Shown: positions 52,038-60,608, counted from the first letter of the stretch. The stretch: 64,000 nucleotides of DNA from Chryseobacterium oranimense (GCF_025244725.1 NZ_CP104203.1:3968001-4032000); one strand, 5' to 3'. Notes: a model not told the origin generated them from the sequence alone. Made by a program: numbers and translations.

Positions 52038-53330
52038 ATGGAACAGTTAATTGAAAATAAGCTTATTAAAGCAGATAAGACATTTTCAGAGTGGAGAAAA
52101 GTGCCGTTTGAAGAAAGACAGAAGCTGATTGCAAAAGCGGCAGAAATTTTAAAGAACAATTCGGAAAAGTTCGGCAGGATCATTACGACGGAAATGAATA
52201 AACCTATTTCGGAGTCGATTGCTGAGGTGGAAAAATGTGCTTTAATGATGAATTATTATGCAGATGCTGAAAATATTTTAAAAACCGAAAAGGTTCAGTC
52301 TGAATTTTCTTATTCTGAAGTTCATTATGTTCCTAAAGGTGTAATTTTAGGTGTAATGCCATGGAATTTCCCTTTCTGGCAGGTATTAAGATTTGCTGTT
52401 CCCGCAATTTTGGCTGGAAATACAGTAGTTTTGAAACATGCTTCCATTTGTTTCGGAAGTGGAAATGCCATTGAAGATGTTCTTTTAGAGGCCGGTTTTC
52501 CTGAGGGTGTTTTCCAGAATCTGGAAGTGGGGCATACAGTGGTAAAGGAAATTCTTGAGCATGATGCTGTAAAGGGCGTGAGTCTTACCGGTAGTGGAAA
52601 AGCCGGTGGGGAAGTGGCTTCAATTGCAGGTTTAAATATCAAAAAATCTTTATTGGAACTAGGAGGAAGTGATGCCTTCATTATTTTTGATGATGCGGAT
52701 CTGGATGAAGCGGCAAAAGCAGGAGCAAAATCCAGACTTCAGAATTGCGGACAAACCTGTACTGCAGCCAAAAGGTTTATTATCGATGAAAAAATTGAAG
52801 ATGAATTTTTACCTAAATTCATTGAAGAATACAAAACATATGAAATTGGAGATCCTTTAAACAGGGAAACCAAATTAGCAGGAATGGCAAGACCGGACCT
52901 GGCGGATGAACTGGAAGCTCAGTTCAACAGGGCGCTGGAAAATGGTGCTGAAATTATCATTCCTCTGGAAAGAATTTCTGAAAATGAATTTAAGCCCGGC
53001 TTAATCCGCGTTCAGGAAGGAAATCCTATCTTAAAAGAAGAACTTTTCGGACCTCTTGGAATGATCATGACTGCTAAAAGTGATGAAGAAGCTTTACAAA
53101 TGGCAAACGATATTCCTTTCGGACTTTCCAATTCCGTTTGGACGAAAAAAACAGAGCGTCAGTTATTCTTTATAGAAAACCTGGAATCGGGGACGGTAAA
53201 TATCAACAGAATGACGAGTTCTGATCCCCGTTTTCCATTCGGTGGAAGCAAGGCTTCAGGATATGGAACGGAGCTGTCTTTATTGGCTCTAAAAGAGTTT
53301 GTAACGGCAAGAACAATCGTGGGAAATTAA
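52038..53330 (+). CDS. NAD(P)-dependent aldehyde dehydrogenase (succinate-semialdehyde type)
   Basis: This 430-residue aldehyde dehydrogenase is of the Sad/GabD-like subgroup. Cofactor and catalytic motifs are GVMPWNFPFWQVLRFAVPAI, GNTVVLKHAS, SLTGSGKAGGEV, the glutamate in LLELGGSDAF and the nucleophile cysteine in RLQNCGQTCTAAKRF, followed by KEELFGPLGMIM and FGGSKASGYG. The length is about 20-25 residues shorter than Sad, mostly at the N-terminus. The substrate is inferred as succinate semialdehyde or a similar short semialdehyde. It is 138 nt downstream of hutG and may be transcribed separately. Confidence 0.88.
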   Translation: MEQLIENKLIKADKTFSEWRKVPFEERQKLIAKAAEILKNNSEKFGRIITTEMNKPISESIAEVEKCALMMNYYADAENILKTEKVQSEFSYSEVHYVPKGVILGVMPWNFPFWQVLRFAVPAILAGNTVVLKHASICFGSGNAIEDVLLEAGFPEGVFQNLEVGHTVVKEILEHDAVKGVSLTGSGKAGGEVASIAGLNIKKSLLELGGSDAFIIFDDADLDEAAKAGAKSRLQNCGQTCTAAKRFIIDEKIEDEFLPKFIEEYKTYEIGDPLNRETKLAGMARPDLADELEAQFNRALENGAEIIIPLERISENEFKPGLIRVQEGNPILKEELFGPLGMIMTAKSDEEALQMANDIPFGLSNSVWTKKTERQLFFIENLESGTVNINRMTSSDPRFPFGGSKASGYGTELSLLALKEFVTARTIVGN

Positions 53331-53363
53331 TTATACCATGTAAAAAATATAATCATTAAATAA

Positions 53364-53400
53364 AAAACTCCCGGAAAAATCTATTTCCGGGAGTTTTTTG
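53364..53400. terminator. bidirectional terminator between the aldehyde dehydrogenase gene and pyk
   Basis: AAAACTCCCGGAAA and TTTCCGGGAGTTTT form a 14-bp stem with A and T flanks on both sides, between two convergent genes. Confidence 0.88.
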
Positions 53401-53435
53401 TATGATCGTCAAAAAGTAATTTTGCTTATTGCTTA

Positions 53436-54881
53436 TTAAACCGTCGTCAGTCTCAGTGTATTCGTTTTTCCTCCTTCATAAGACGGAGTCGCGTTGATAT
53501 TGATTACAAAATCGCCACTTTCGATATAGCCGTGGTTGTGAGTCAGCATATTGACCTGGATAATAGTTTCGTCGGTAGATTTTTTCATGTCGTAATAATA
53601 GGCATGAACTCCCCAAAGAAGGTTCAGCATCGTAATCACTCTTCTGTTTCCACTGTATACGATGATATGTGAATTCGGTCTGTGAGCAGCAAGCTGGAAC
53701 GCAGTATATCCTGAGTGGGTTAAAGTAACGATTGCGGAAACATTTGTTGTTTTGGCAATTCTTACAGCTGCAAGACATACCCTGTTTGTAATGAACCTTT
53801 CGTCGATGCAGTTATAATCTTTTTCAATCGGTTCATTCTTATGCTGGTAAAAATGAGTTTTCTCGATATTCTGTACAATTTTGGCCATGTTTTCCACTAC
53901 CTGCACCGGATATCTTCCCACAGAAGTTTCTCCGGAAAGCATTACGGCATCTGCACCGTCCAATACAGAGTTGGCAACGTCATTTACTTCCGCTCTTGTT
54001 GGCGTAAGGCTGTTGATCATTGTTTCCATCATCTGCGTGGCAATAATAACCGGCTTGGAATAGAATCTTGCTTTTTCTACCAGATTTTTCTGGATAGCAG
54101 GAACTTCTTCCATCGGAACTTCCACACCAAGGTCACCACGGGCAACCATCAGTCCATCACATTCCAATAAGATCTCATCTATATTTTTAACACCTTCCGG
54201 CTTTTCGATCTTGGCAATAATAGGAGTTTTGAATTTCCCGTTTGGATGGCTGTCGATCAGCTTTTTAAGGTCGATAATATCCTGTGCATGACGAACGAAA
54301 GAAAGCGCAATCCAGTCAACCTCCATGTCAAGCATGAAATTGGCATCCTGAACGTCTTTTTCCGTAAGGGCAGGAAGAGATACATTGGTATTCGGAAGAT
54401 TTACCCCTTTTTTAGAGCTTAGAGGTCCCCCTTGGATAGTTTTTGCTTTTACGGTGTCTATTTCGTTGGTTTCAATAACTTCCAACATTAGTTTTCCGTC
54501 ATCAATAAGGATTTTTTCCCCAACTTTTACGTCCTGAGGAAACTGTTGGTACGTCATGTAAACCTTGGTAGAATCTCCCTCCATTTTCTCATTCGTAAAT
54601 GTAAGGATATCACCGGGGTTCAGGTAAGAACCTTCCTTTACGACACCTACTCTCAGTTTAGGGCCCTGAAGGTCTCCCAGGATACCTACAGAAAAACCGT
54701 ATTCCTGATTAAGCTCTCTGATAATTTCTATATTACTTCGAACTAATTCGTAATCTGCGTGTGAAAAATTTATTCTGAAAATATCAACACCTGCTTTCAT
54801 GAGTCCTAACATTACCTCCTTCGACGATGAAGCTGGCCCTAGTGTTGCGATAATTTTTGTCTTCTTTAAATACTTATTCAT
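53436..54881 (-). CDS. pyk: pyruvate kinase
   Basis: Pyruvate kinase transfers the phosphate of phosphoenolpyruvate to ADP at the end of glycolysis. The 481-residue protein has the start KKTKIIATLGPASSSKEVML, the active-site segments FRINFSHADYELVRSNIEII and DGLMVARGDLGVEVPMEEVP, and METMINSLTPTRAEVNDVAN. The C-terminal regulatory domain is present (VTLTHSGYTAFQLAAHRPNS). The start overlaps the end of the IPExxxVDY gene by 8 nt. It is the last gene of an acpP-fabF-rnc-IPExxxVDY-pyk run. Confidence 0.96.
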   Translation of the reverse strand: MNKYLKKTKIIATLGPASSSKEVMLGLMKAGVDIFRINFSHADYELVRSNIEIIRELNQEYGFSVGILGDLQGPKLRVGVVKEGSYLNPGDILTFTNEKMEGDSTKVYMTYQQFPQDVKVGEKILIDDGKLMLEVIETNEIDTVKAKTIQGGPLSSKKGVNLPNTNVSLPALTEKDVQDANFMLDMEVDWIALSFVRHAQDIIDLKKLIDSHPNGKFKTPIIAKIEKPEGVKNIDEILLECDGLMVARGDLGVEVPMEEVPAIQKNLVEKARFYSKPVIIATQMMETMINSLTPTRAEVNDVANSVLDGADAVMLSGETSVGRYPVQVVENMAKIVQNIEKTHFYQHKNEPIEKDYNCIDERFITNRVCLAAVRIAKTTNVSAIVTLTHSGYTAFQLAAHRPNSHIIVYSGNRRVITMLNLLWGVHAYYYDMKKSTDETIIQVNMLTHNHGYIESGDFVININATPSYEGGKTNTLRLTTV

Positions 54882-55347
54882 AATACTGGATAATTTGATA
54901 AAGTTCTTCTTCAGAACCTAGTGTATAGTCTTGTATCGGAAACACAAGATTTTCAGGGAGCAAAATTACGGAAAAATCAGGAATTTGTTCCGAAGTATGC
55001 AGAATATATTCCACATCTACCTGATTATTTAATAAAAATTTAATGTTTTCTTCTTCTGTGAAGAGCTCAGTCTGCAGTTTTTTTTGCTTACTTTCCGAAG
55101 ACCGGTTGGAAATGAATGTAAAACATGTCTTTGTAAACTTGTCATAAGCCTCAAATCTCGGAAAAAAATAATCATAATAAGCCCCATGAATAATCATATC
55201 TTTTTTTCTTGAAAAAGAAAGACCGTTGATTTGATTTATTTTGTAGAAAAACTCATGAGCAGGTATATCTTTTGCTAATCTTACCAATCCTATGGCAATA
55301 TCTTCAAATTCTATATCATCAAGATCATAAAGTTTTTGAATTTCCAA
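54874..55347 (-). CDS. IPExxxVDY family protein
   Basis: This 157-residue cytoplasmic protein belongs to the flavobacterial IPExxxVDY family of unknown function. It starts MEIQKLYDLDDIEFEDIAIG, shows LAKDIPAHEFFYKINQINGL and FEAYDKFTKTCFTFISNRS, and ends PDFSVILLPENLVFPIQDY. It overlaps rnc upstream by 23 nt and pyk downstream by 8 nt, so it is almost certainly co-translated with both. The fixed position between rnc and pyk is conserved in related genomes (general knowledge of the group), but a role is not known. Confidence 0.85.
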   Translation of the reverse strand: MEIQKLYDLDDIEFEDIAIGLVRLAKDIPAHEFFYKINQINGLSFSRKKDMIIHGAYYDYFFPRFEAYDKFTKTCFTFISNRSSESKQKKLQTELFTEEENIKFLLNNQVDVEYILHTSEQIPDFSVILLPENLVFPIQDYTLGSEEELYQIIQYYE

Positions 55348-56086
55348 GTATGTTTTCTTTTTTGTTTAAAATATAAAATGCTCTTTGTGCTGCTTTTTCT
55401 TCTGCTTTCTTCTTGGAAGTTTCCGTCGCATTGGCGATTTTTTCTTCTCCCAGCCAGACATGGCACCTGAATACGACTGCTTTATTGGCCTGGACCTCTT
55501 CACAGGTCTCGTATTTTATATTTACTTTTTTCTTCTGGCTCCATTCAAGCAGAAGTCCTTTGTAACTTACAATTTTATTCTCAAGCTTGTTAATCTCTGT
55601 GGGCGTCAGTAATCTTTCCAAAATAATCCTTTTACAGGCATCATAATGGAAGTCCAGATAAACGGCACCAATAAGTGCCTCAAATAAATTTCCGGAAATA
55701 TTTTCACCCAATGCTGCGGATCCCTGTTTCTGCAAAAGATCGATAAGCTTCAGGTCTTCACCCAATTTATTAAGATTCTTCCTATTAACAATTTTAGATT
55801 TCATCTGGGTCAGATATCCTTCATTAGCCTGAGGATAGGTCTGGAACAGATGACAGGAAATAATTGTACCCAAAACAGAATCTCCCAAAAATTCAAGTCT
55901 TTCGTAATTGCTGTCTTGATTTTTAGAAGAACTTTTTAAAGAGAAAGCTTCACGGTAAAGAGCAATATTCTGAATCTCTGCACCCAACACTTTTTTTAGT
56001 TCGGTACTCAGGAAATAGTCTCTCTCCGTTAATTTTCTTTTTCTTTGTCTGAGAAGGAATTTAGAAAAGTATTTCTGTAACTCCAT
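55325..56086 (-). CDS. rnc: ribonuclease III
   Basis: RNase III cuts double-stranded RNA and matures rRNA. The 253-residue protein has the nuclease signature YERLEFLGDSVLGTIISCHL with catalytic Asp/Glu, a second acidic cluster in NLFEALIGAVYLDFHYDACK, and a C-terminal double-stranded RNA-binding domain (YKGLLLEWSQKKKVNIKYET, ANATETSKKKAEEKAAQRAF). It has a ~25-residue basic N-terminal extension. It is 9 nt downstream of fabF, the common rnc-fabF-acpP association of bacteria, and overlaps the next gene. Confidence 0.95.
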   Translation of the reverse strand: MELQKYFSKFLLRQRKRKLTERDYFLSTELKKVLGAEIQNIALYREAFSLKSSSKNQDSNYERLEFLGDSVLGTIISCHLFQTYPQANEGYLTQMKSKIVNRKNLNKLGEDLKLIDLLQKQGSAALGENISGNLFEALIGAVYLDFHYDACKRIILERLLTPTEINKLENKIVSYKGLLLEWSQKKKVNIKYETCEEVQANKAVVFRCHVWLGEEKIANATETSKKKAEEKAAQRAFYILNKKENILGNSKTL

Positions 56087-56095
56087 TCATTGAAT

Positions 56096-57340
56096 TTAGA
56101 TTTTCTTAAATAGAACGCAAGCGTTGTGCCCGCCAAATCCAAAAGTATTGCTCATGGCTACTTTTACATCTTTCTTAACAGCGGTGTTGAATGTGAAATT
56201 CAGTCTGCTGTCAATATTTTCATCATCAGTAAAATGGTTGATGGTAGGCGGAACCATACCATGAATAATAGTTCCCAATGCAGCGATAGCTTCAATAACT
56301 CCGGCAGCTCCCAGAAGGTGGCCGGTCATTGATTTTGTAGAATTAATCTGAATATCATAAGCGTGCTCGCCCAATAATTTTGAAATTGCGTTGGATTCTG
56401 CAATATCTCCTAATGGAGTAGAGGTACCATGCATGTTGATATGGTCTACTTCATCAGCAGTTAAGCCTGCATCTTCCAGACAGTTTTTCATTACCAGATA
56501 AGCGCCTAATCCTTCAGGATGCGGGGCAGTCATGTGATGTGCGTCTGCACTCATACCACCACCTTGCAATTCTGCATAAATTGTTGCACCACGTTTTACA
56601 GCGTGCTCATATTCTTCAAGGATGATACATCCTGCTCCTTCGCCCAATACAAAGCCATCTCTGTCTTTATCAAAAGGTCTTGAAGCTGTTTTAGGATCGT
56701 CATTTCTTGTAGAAAGTGCCATCATAGCATTGAATCCACCGACACCACTTGCTGTTACGGCTGCTTCAGAGCCCCCGCATACAATAACGTCTGCTTTTCC
56801 AAGCTGGATAATCATCTTGGCATCAATCAAGGCGTTGGCTGAAGATGCACAGGCAGATACCGTAGTATAGTTCGGCCCGTGAAAGCCATACTCAATTGAA
56901 ATATGTCCAGGAGTGATATCCGCAATCATTTTAGGAATAAAGAATGGGTTGAATCTTGGAATTTCCGTGTTTGCCCATCCTAAAACCTCAGTTTCGAAAG
57001 TTTCCAAGCCTCCGATTCCTGAACCCCAGATTACACCGACTCTGTTTTTATCAACATTATCTTCAATAATTCTGGAATGTGCTACCGCTTCTCTTGCGGC
57101 TACCAGCCCAAGCTGAGTATTCCGGTCCATTTTTTTTGCTTCTTTCTTATCGAAATGCTGCAATGGATCGAAACCTTTCACTTCACAAGCGAATTTAGTT
57201 TTAAAGTTTGTGGCATCAAAAAGAGTAATCGGAGCAGCACCGCTCTCACCTTTAAGAAGATTTTCCCAGTATTCTTTTGCATTATTTCCAATCGGTGTTA
57301 TTGCGCCAAAACCGGTTACAACTACTCTTTTTAATTCCAT
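56096..57340 (-). CDS. fabF: 3-oxoacyl-ACP synthase II
   Basis: FabF condenses malonyl-ACP with growing acyl-ACP in fatty acid elongation. The 414-residue thiolase-fold protein has the nucleophile C164 in TTVSACASSANAL, the catalytic histidines in DHINMHGTSTPLGDIAESNA and SMTGHLLGAAGVIEAIAALG, and the C-terminal NTFGFGGHNACVLFKK. It is 34 nt downstream of acpP and 9 nt upstream of rnc. Confidence 0.96.
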   Translation of the reverse strand: MELKRVVVTGFGAITPIGNNAKEYWENLLKGESGAAPITLFDATNFKTKFACEVKGFDPLQHFDKKEAKKMDRNTQLGLVAAREAVAHSRIIEDNVDKNRVGVIWGSGIGGLETFETEVLGWANTEIPRFNPFFIPKMIADITPGHISIEYGFHGPNYTTVSACASSANALIDAKMIIQLGKADVIVCGGSEAAVTASGVGGFNAMMALSTRNDDPKTASRPFDKDRDGFVLGEGAGCIILEEYEHAVKRGATIYAELQGGGMSADAHHMTAPHPEGLGAYLVMKNCLEDAGLTADEVDHINMHGTSTPLGDIAESNAISKLLGEHAYDIQINSTKSMTGHLLGAAGVIEAIAALGTIIHGMVPPTINHFTDDENIDSRLNFTFNTAVKKDVKVAMSNTFGFGGHNACVLFKKI

Positions 57341-57374
57341 AAACTTTTAAAATTTTCTTTTTTGTTGAAGAATA

Positions 57375-57614
57375 TTATTTATTTACTACTTCTTCGATGT
57401 AAGCGATAGCGTGTCCTACAGTAGTAATTTTTTCAGCCTGATCATCAGGGATTTGAATATTGAATTCTTTTTCAAATTCCATGATTAACTCAACTGTATC
57501 CAATGAGTCAGCTCCTAAATCGTTTGTGAAGCTAGCTTCAGGAGTTACTTCTGTTTCTTCAACGTCAAGCTTATCAGCGATGATAGCTTTTACTCTTGAT
57601 GCAATGTCTGACAT
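57375..57614 (-). CDS. acpP: acyl carrier protein
   Basis: This 79-residue acyl carrier protein has the phosphopantetheine attachment serine S37 in the DSL motif ([20 protein letters not shown]). It carries growing acyl chains for fabF and the other Fab enzymes. It is very acidic, as usual. It is the first gene of the acpP-fabF-rnc-IPExxxVDY-pyk run. The 178-nt gap upstream contains no gene apart from the leader of a divergent small ORF. Confidence 0.97.
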   Translation of the reverse strand: MSDIASRVKAIIADKLDVEETEVTPEASFTNDLGADSLDTVELIMEFEKEFNIQIPDDQAEKITTVGHAIAYIEEVVNK

Positions 57615-57791
57615 AGTAAATTATTTTTTTAATTGTTAGATGGTGCAAATATATAAAATTCTTCACGATAAAACATTTTTTTAGTCTTTTTTGTCGGTAG
57701 ACTATACTTATTTTATAGCAGGAAGTTTTAGTGTTTTCGTTTTCAGGTATTTATATTGAAGTTGTTATTTTCGAACTTTATATTTTTTTAG

Positions 57792-57926
57792 ATGAAAAAT
57801 TTAGCTCAGACTTTTTTCAGGTGGTTCAGTTGGGATTATCCGGAGCCGAGAACACTAGGAGATGGGCCGGATGGAGAAGACGGCAAAAAAGGAAATGTAT
57901 TTAAAGTTACACTTAGTCACTTCTAA
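57792..57926 (+). CDS. orphan 44-residue ORF
   Basis: ATG at 57792 opens a 44-codon frame: MKNLAQTFFRWFSWDYPEPR, then TLGDGPDGEDGKKGNVFKVT and LSHF. It has an amphipathic aromatic N-terminus, a GDGPDGEDG acidic Gly/Asp loop and no recognisable family. Codon choice (few rare codons, several C-ending codons) and a clear composition contrast with flanking AT-rich DNA argue for a real gene. It is in the gap between divergent acpP and the cspA promoter. Function unknown. Confidence 0.5.
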   Translation: MKNLAQTFFRWFSWDYPEPRTLGDGPDGEDGKKGNVFKVTLSHF

Positions 57927-58030
57927 TTTATATAATAGCTGAGGCTTTTAGTATAATTTGAGATTTATCAAACTAATGCTACTTTTATGTTGATTAACAT
58001 GTGATAAAATAAATAAAAATTAAAAAGTGA

Positions 58031-58060
58031 TTGTTTTTCAATAAATTAAGTGTATATTTG
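58031..58060 (+). promoter_or_regulatory. promoter of the cold-shock gene
   Basis: TTG (58031-58033), N19, TATATTTG (58053-58060) is a full match to the flavobacterial consensus. The predicted start of transcription near 58066 leaves a leader of about 255 nt. Confidence 0.75.
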
Positions 58061-58065
58061 TGAAA

Positions 58066-58322
58066 TAATCAGGCTCCTGCCGACGCTTCTTCTGAAACTT
58101 TTGAGTTTACTCTTTTTTCTCAGTCTTCGCTTTTACAGCCGCTAATTTTTGTCATCAATATAACAGATGCCGTACATTTTTTAAACTTGAATTTTTTCAG
58201 GCTTCTAAAAAAATAGCAACATCATTTTTTTGTTCACAAATCGATTTATTATTGCTTTGATAATTATCAATGCAGTAATGGCAAAAGCCAAATAATAATA
58301 CAATAATTTTTAATACATTACA
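58066..58322 (+). other. long 5' untranslated leader of cspA
   Basis: This stretch of about 255 nt holds no credible gene; the longest ATG frame is a four-codon MAKAK just before cspA. Long structured leaders are a known feature of cold-shock mRNAs, where they act as RNA thermosensors. I see C/T-rich tracts early and AT-rich sequence near the start codon, but no classical motif that I can prove. Confidence 0.5.
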
Positions 58323-58514
58323 ATGCAACAAGGAACAGTAAAATTCTTTAACGATGCTAAAGGATTTGGTTTTATTACACCATCAAATGGTGGTCAGGAT
58401 GTTTTCGTACATACATCAGGTTTAATTAATGATATTCGTGAAAACGATGTCGTAACATTCGATTTAGAAAACGGAAAAAAAGGCGTTAACGCAGTTAACG
58501 TGCGAGTAGCATAA
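58323..58514 (+). CDS. cold-shock domain protein
   Basis: This 63-residue CspA-family protein is an OB fold that binds single-stranded RNA and DNA and relieves mRNA structure. The RNP1-type motif is AKGFGFITPS, the RNP2-type motif is QDVFVHTSGLI, and the end strand is VTFDLENGKKGVNAVNVRVA. It is slightly shorter than E. coli CspA (70). It is transcribed from the promoter at 58031-58060 with a long leader, and closed by the hairpin at 58552. Confidence 0.95.
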   Translation: MQQGTVKFFNDAKGFGFITPSNGGQDVFVHTSGLINDIRENDVVTFDLENGKKGVNAVNVRVA

Positions 58515-58551
58515 TTTAAAAAAAGGTTAAACTCTTTCTTTAATAAAAAGT

Positions 58552-58582
58552 AGCAGATAGCATTTATGTTATCTGCTTTTTT
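58552..58582 (+). terminator. terminator after cspA
   Basis: AGCAGATA pairs with TATCTGCT across a partly paired GCATTTATGT loop, followed by T6. Confidence 0.75.
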
Positions 58583-58650
58583 CGTTCGAATAATTATTAT
58601 CATCTGCTAAATTGTATATAAAGCATTTAATATTTATTCAACTCAAAAAG

Positions 58651-58680
58651 AAAAAACCGTCTAATTATAGACGGTTTTTT
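58651..58680. terminator. bidirectional hairpin at the edge of the accessory region
   Basis: AAAAAACCGTCTA-ATTA-TAGACGGTTTTTT is a perfect 13-bp stem. It probably terminates stray transcription from both sides, and stands exactly where the sequence changes from core to AT-rich accessory genes. Confidence 0.7.
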
Positions 58681-58768
58681 GTGGAGTTGGAGGGACTACT
58701 TTTTATAATTGAAAATCAATTAGTTGAATTGGTTTGTTTTAATTTGTACCATCATTTGTACCAACAGA
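58681..58768. other. possible attachment-site remnant
   Basis: TGGAGTTGGAGGGA (58682-58695) is the reverse complement of TCCCTCCAACTCCA, the kind of T-arm/acceptor 3' end where integrative elements attach. It is followed by a direct repeat TTTGTACCATCATTTGTACCA (58743-58763). No integrase or full tRNA is present, so this is a weak attachment-site candidate at the border of the accessory region. Confidence 0.3.
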
Positions 58769-58802
58769 TACTATTATATTGGATTTTAAAAGCAGATAAT
58801 CT

Positions 58803-59486
58803 TTATAGATCAAATTTGATTTGTTCAAACTTTTCATTTCTTAGAAAAGGGTTAATGAAAACAATTTTTTTAGATATTTCTGGAAAAATTTGAAAACCAA
58901 TTTTTAGATAGAATTTTAAGAGGCTTTCAAAAGCATCACCTCCTTTTTCCATATTGCTATATTTCATCTCATCACACCAGTTTTGGTCTCTACCTAATGT
59001 ATAATCCGATTCACATTGTAATGGAAATACCTTTAAAGCCATTAAACCACAGCCCTGAATGAAATTTATATAAAAATCCTTTATCCATTTTTGTCCAATT
59101 CCTTTTCCTTGATATTTAGGTAGAATTTCTATACGTGATAGTATCAGTAGATCATTTTCATAAATTTCTTCGTCAAATTTATTTTTAATATTATCATGCC
59201 AATCTTCATAATCAAAATCGTATATGGCTTCTCCTATTTCTAAAGTGTGTGCTTCGTTATCAAATATAGATTGACTATCCCAATTATGATTTCTTGCTTC
59301 ATTAAGTAATAGCTTTTCTCCAGTTAATTTTCCTATAGTTTTTTTATTGTTCCCCATTTCATCGGATACTGAAAGTTCTCCGTATATAGTTTGGGAAAAT
59401 CTATAACTGCCTTTGTCTCCTAAATTGGAGAATATTTTATATTCTATCAAAAAGCAATTGTTTTCCAAGTCTAAAGTATTAATCAT
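58803..59486 (-). CDS. GNAT-like N-acetyltransferase
   Basis: This 227-residue protein has a GNAT acetyl-CoA binding motif in SRIEILPKYQGKGIGQKWIK (Q/RxxGxG/A), followed by a helix and the strand MALKVFPLQ. The N-terminal ~90 residues are acidic and without a known domain; the C-terminus is basic. Substrate unknown. It is strongly AT-rich, unlike the core genes. It is the outermost gene of the accessory cluster downstream of the Rhs toxin and may be unrelated cargo, a modifier or an antitoxin-like protein. Confidence 0.65.
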   Translation of the reverse strand: MINTLDLENNCFLIEYKIFSNLGDKGSYRFSQTIYGELSVSDEMGNNKKTIGKLTGEKLLLNEARNHNWDSQSIFDNEAHTLEIGEAIYDFDYEDWHDNIKNKFDEEIYENDLLILSRIEILPKYQGKGIGQKWIKDFYINFIQGCGLMALKVFPLQCESDYTLGRDQNWCDEMKYSNMEKGGDAFESLLKFYLKIGFQIFPEISKKIVFINPFLRNEKFEQIKFDL

Positions 59487-59659
59487 GTGTCGTTATTTTA
59501 ATATAATAGTAAAAATCAAACATTGAGGGGCATAAAGTCCAAGTATTTACATCTGTTATATAAAACTTTGCTCCAATTTTCAAATGATGTATCCCCAAAA
59601 ATAGTAGTCATTGTCATCGACTAGTTTTTGAGCATTAATGCTGTTTCTTATGAAAGATC

Positions 59660-59690
59660 AAAAAATAGAGCGTTGATTTTACAACGCTCC
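59660..59690 (-). terminator. terminator after the 113-residue gene
   Basis: GAGCGTTG-ATTTTA-CAACGCTC with a T run on the minus strand, 22 nt past the stop codon. Confidence 0.75.
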
Positions 59691-59711
59691 ACTTATTATC
59701 GAAATATTAAA

Positions 59712-60053
59712 TTATTGTCCCTCAATTAATTCTAAAAATAAATTTTGCAAATCGCCGTTCAATTTTTCCTTTTTTCCTTCAATATTTATCATAAATTCGT
59801 CATCAATACCTTCTGTATATGTAGTTCCATCAAATATACCTAATACATGTGATAGGGTATTAATTTCAACAATCCGTAAAAACTTTAGAAAAATTGCCTT
59901 TTCATTTTTTGATAAGTTAATGTAAATAGGAAGAATACCTTTCCATATAGGGTCCGTTGCTTCACTTGTTGTATCTAGTAAATTTTGATATAAGTCGATA
60001 TTTTCTTCTATAACATCTCTTTTCAAAATTTTCACTAATTCTTCTGGTTTCAT
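59712..60053 (-). CDS. unknown 113-residue protein (immunity-like)
   Basis: This 113-residue, acidic, mostly helical protein (MKPEELVKILKRDVIEENID, WKGILPIYINLSKNEKAIFL, VEINTLSHVLGIFDGTTYTE) is not recognised. The size, acidity and placement one base after the DUF4375/DMP19 gene, downstream of a polymorphic toxin, match the general pattern of immunity proteins. That is an inference from position. It has no membrane helix or signal peptide. Confidence 0.55.
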   Translation of the reverse strand: MKPEELVKILKRDVIEENIDLYQNLLDTTSEATDPIWKGILPIYINLSKNEKAIFLKFLRIVEINTLSHVLGIFDGTTYTEGIDDEFMINIEGKKEKLNGDLQNLFLELIEGQ

Positions 60054-60054
60054 A

Positions 60055-60531
60055 TTAATTTTTCGACTGTTTACTTAAATAATCCCCTAATAAAATATTA
60101 ATATCCTCATCCTCCGTTTCATAATACAAATCATCCAATTCCTCTAAAGGATCAAATAAATCATCATCTATGAACAGCTTTTTAAGAGTTTTGTTTACTA
60201 ATTCTTTGCGGAAATTTTCATCACTGATACTTTTATCTTTTACAATATTTAAAGCCTTATCTAATAAATTAGACTTTTTAAAAGCGCCTATTTCTATTAA
60301 AGCATCTATTGTTTCTTTTGCAAATTGTCCGTAGGAATTAACAAAGTATTGGTGAAATCCACCATTCAATACTTGATTCTCTAATACTACTGTTAAATAT
60401 GTTACTTGTAAATGTTTTGGAAGATTAATTACATAACTATACCAGTGAGGTATTTCACTAATAAACCAATCTTCTCTAATACCTTTTGTAGATTCTAAAT
60501 ATGTTTTTTCTATTAATTCTTGATTATTCAT
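60055..60531 (-). CDS. DUF4375 (DMP19-like) protein, candidate immunity protein
   Basis: This 158-residue acidic protein has the DUF4375/DMP19-type core: LENQVLNGGFHQYFVNSYGQ, FAKETIDALIEIGAFKKSNL and an Asp/Glu-rich tail (LFDPLEELDDLYYETEDEDI). Proteins with this domain are frequent near polymorphic toxins and are proposed immunity proteins; the original DMP19 is a DNA mimic, and the acidic tail would suit such a role. It shares the strand with, and lies one nucleotide before, the 113-residue gene. Which toxin it would neutralise is unclear. Confidence 0.68.
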   Translation of the reverse strand: MNNQELIEKTYLESTKGIREDWFISEIPHWYSYVINLPKHLQVTYLTVVLENQVLNGGFHQYFVNSYGQFAKETIDALIEIGAFKKSNLLDKALNIVKDKSISDENFRKELVNKTLKKLFIDDDLFDPLEELDDLYYETEDEDINILLGDYLSKQSKN

Positions 60532-60608
60532 AAATTATTTTATAAAAGCTTTTGGATAAACATATCCAATTTAAAAATAATATCTTTGATTTAAATATAG
60601 CTTAAAAA

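Noticed and set aside
58612..58893. 93-codon plus-strand frame after cspA
   Set aside because: It runs through a terminator hairpin and overlaps the 3' end of the GNAT gene in antisense; composition is AT-driven and the peptide has no domain.
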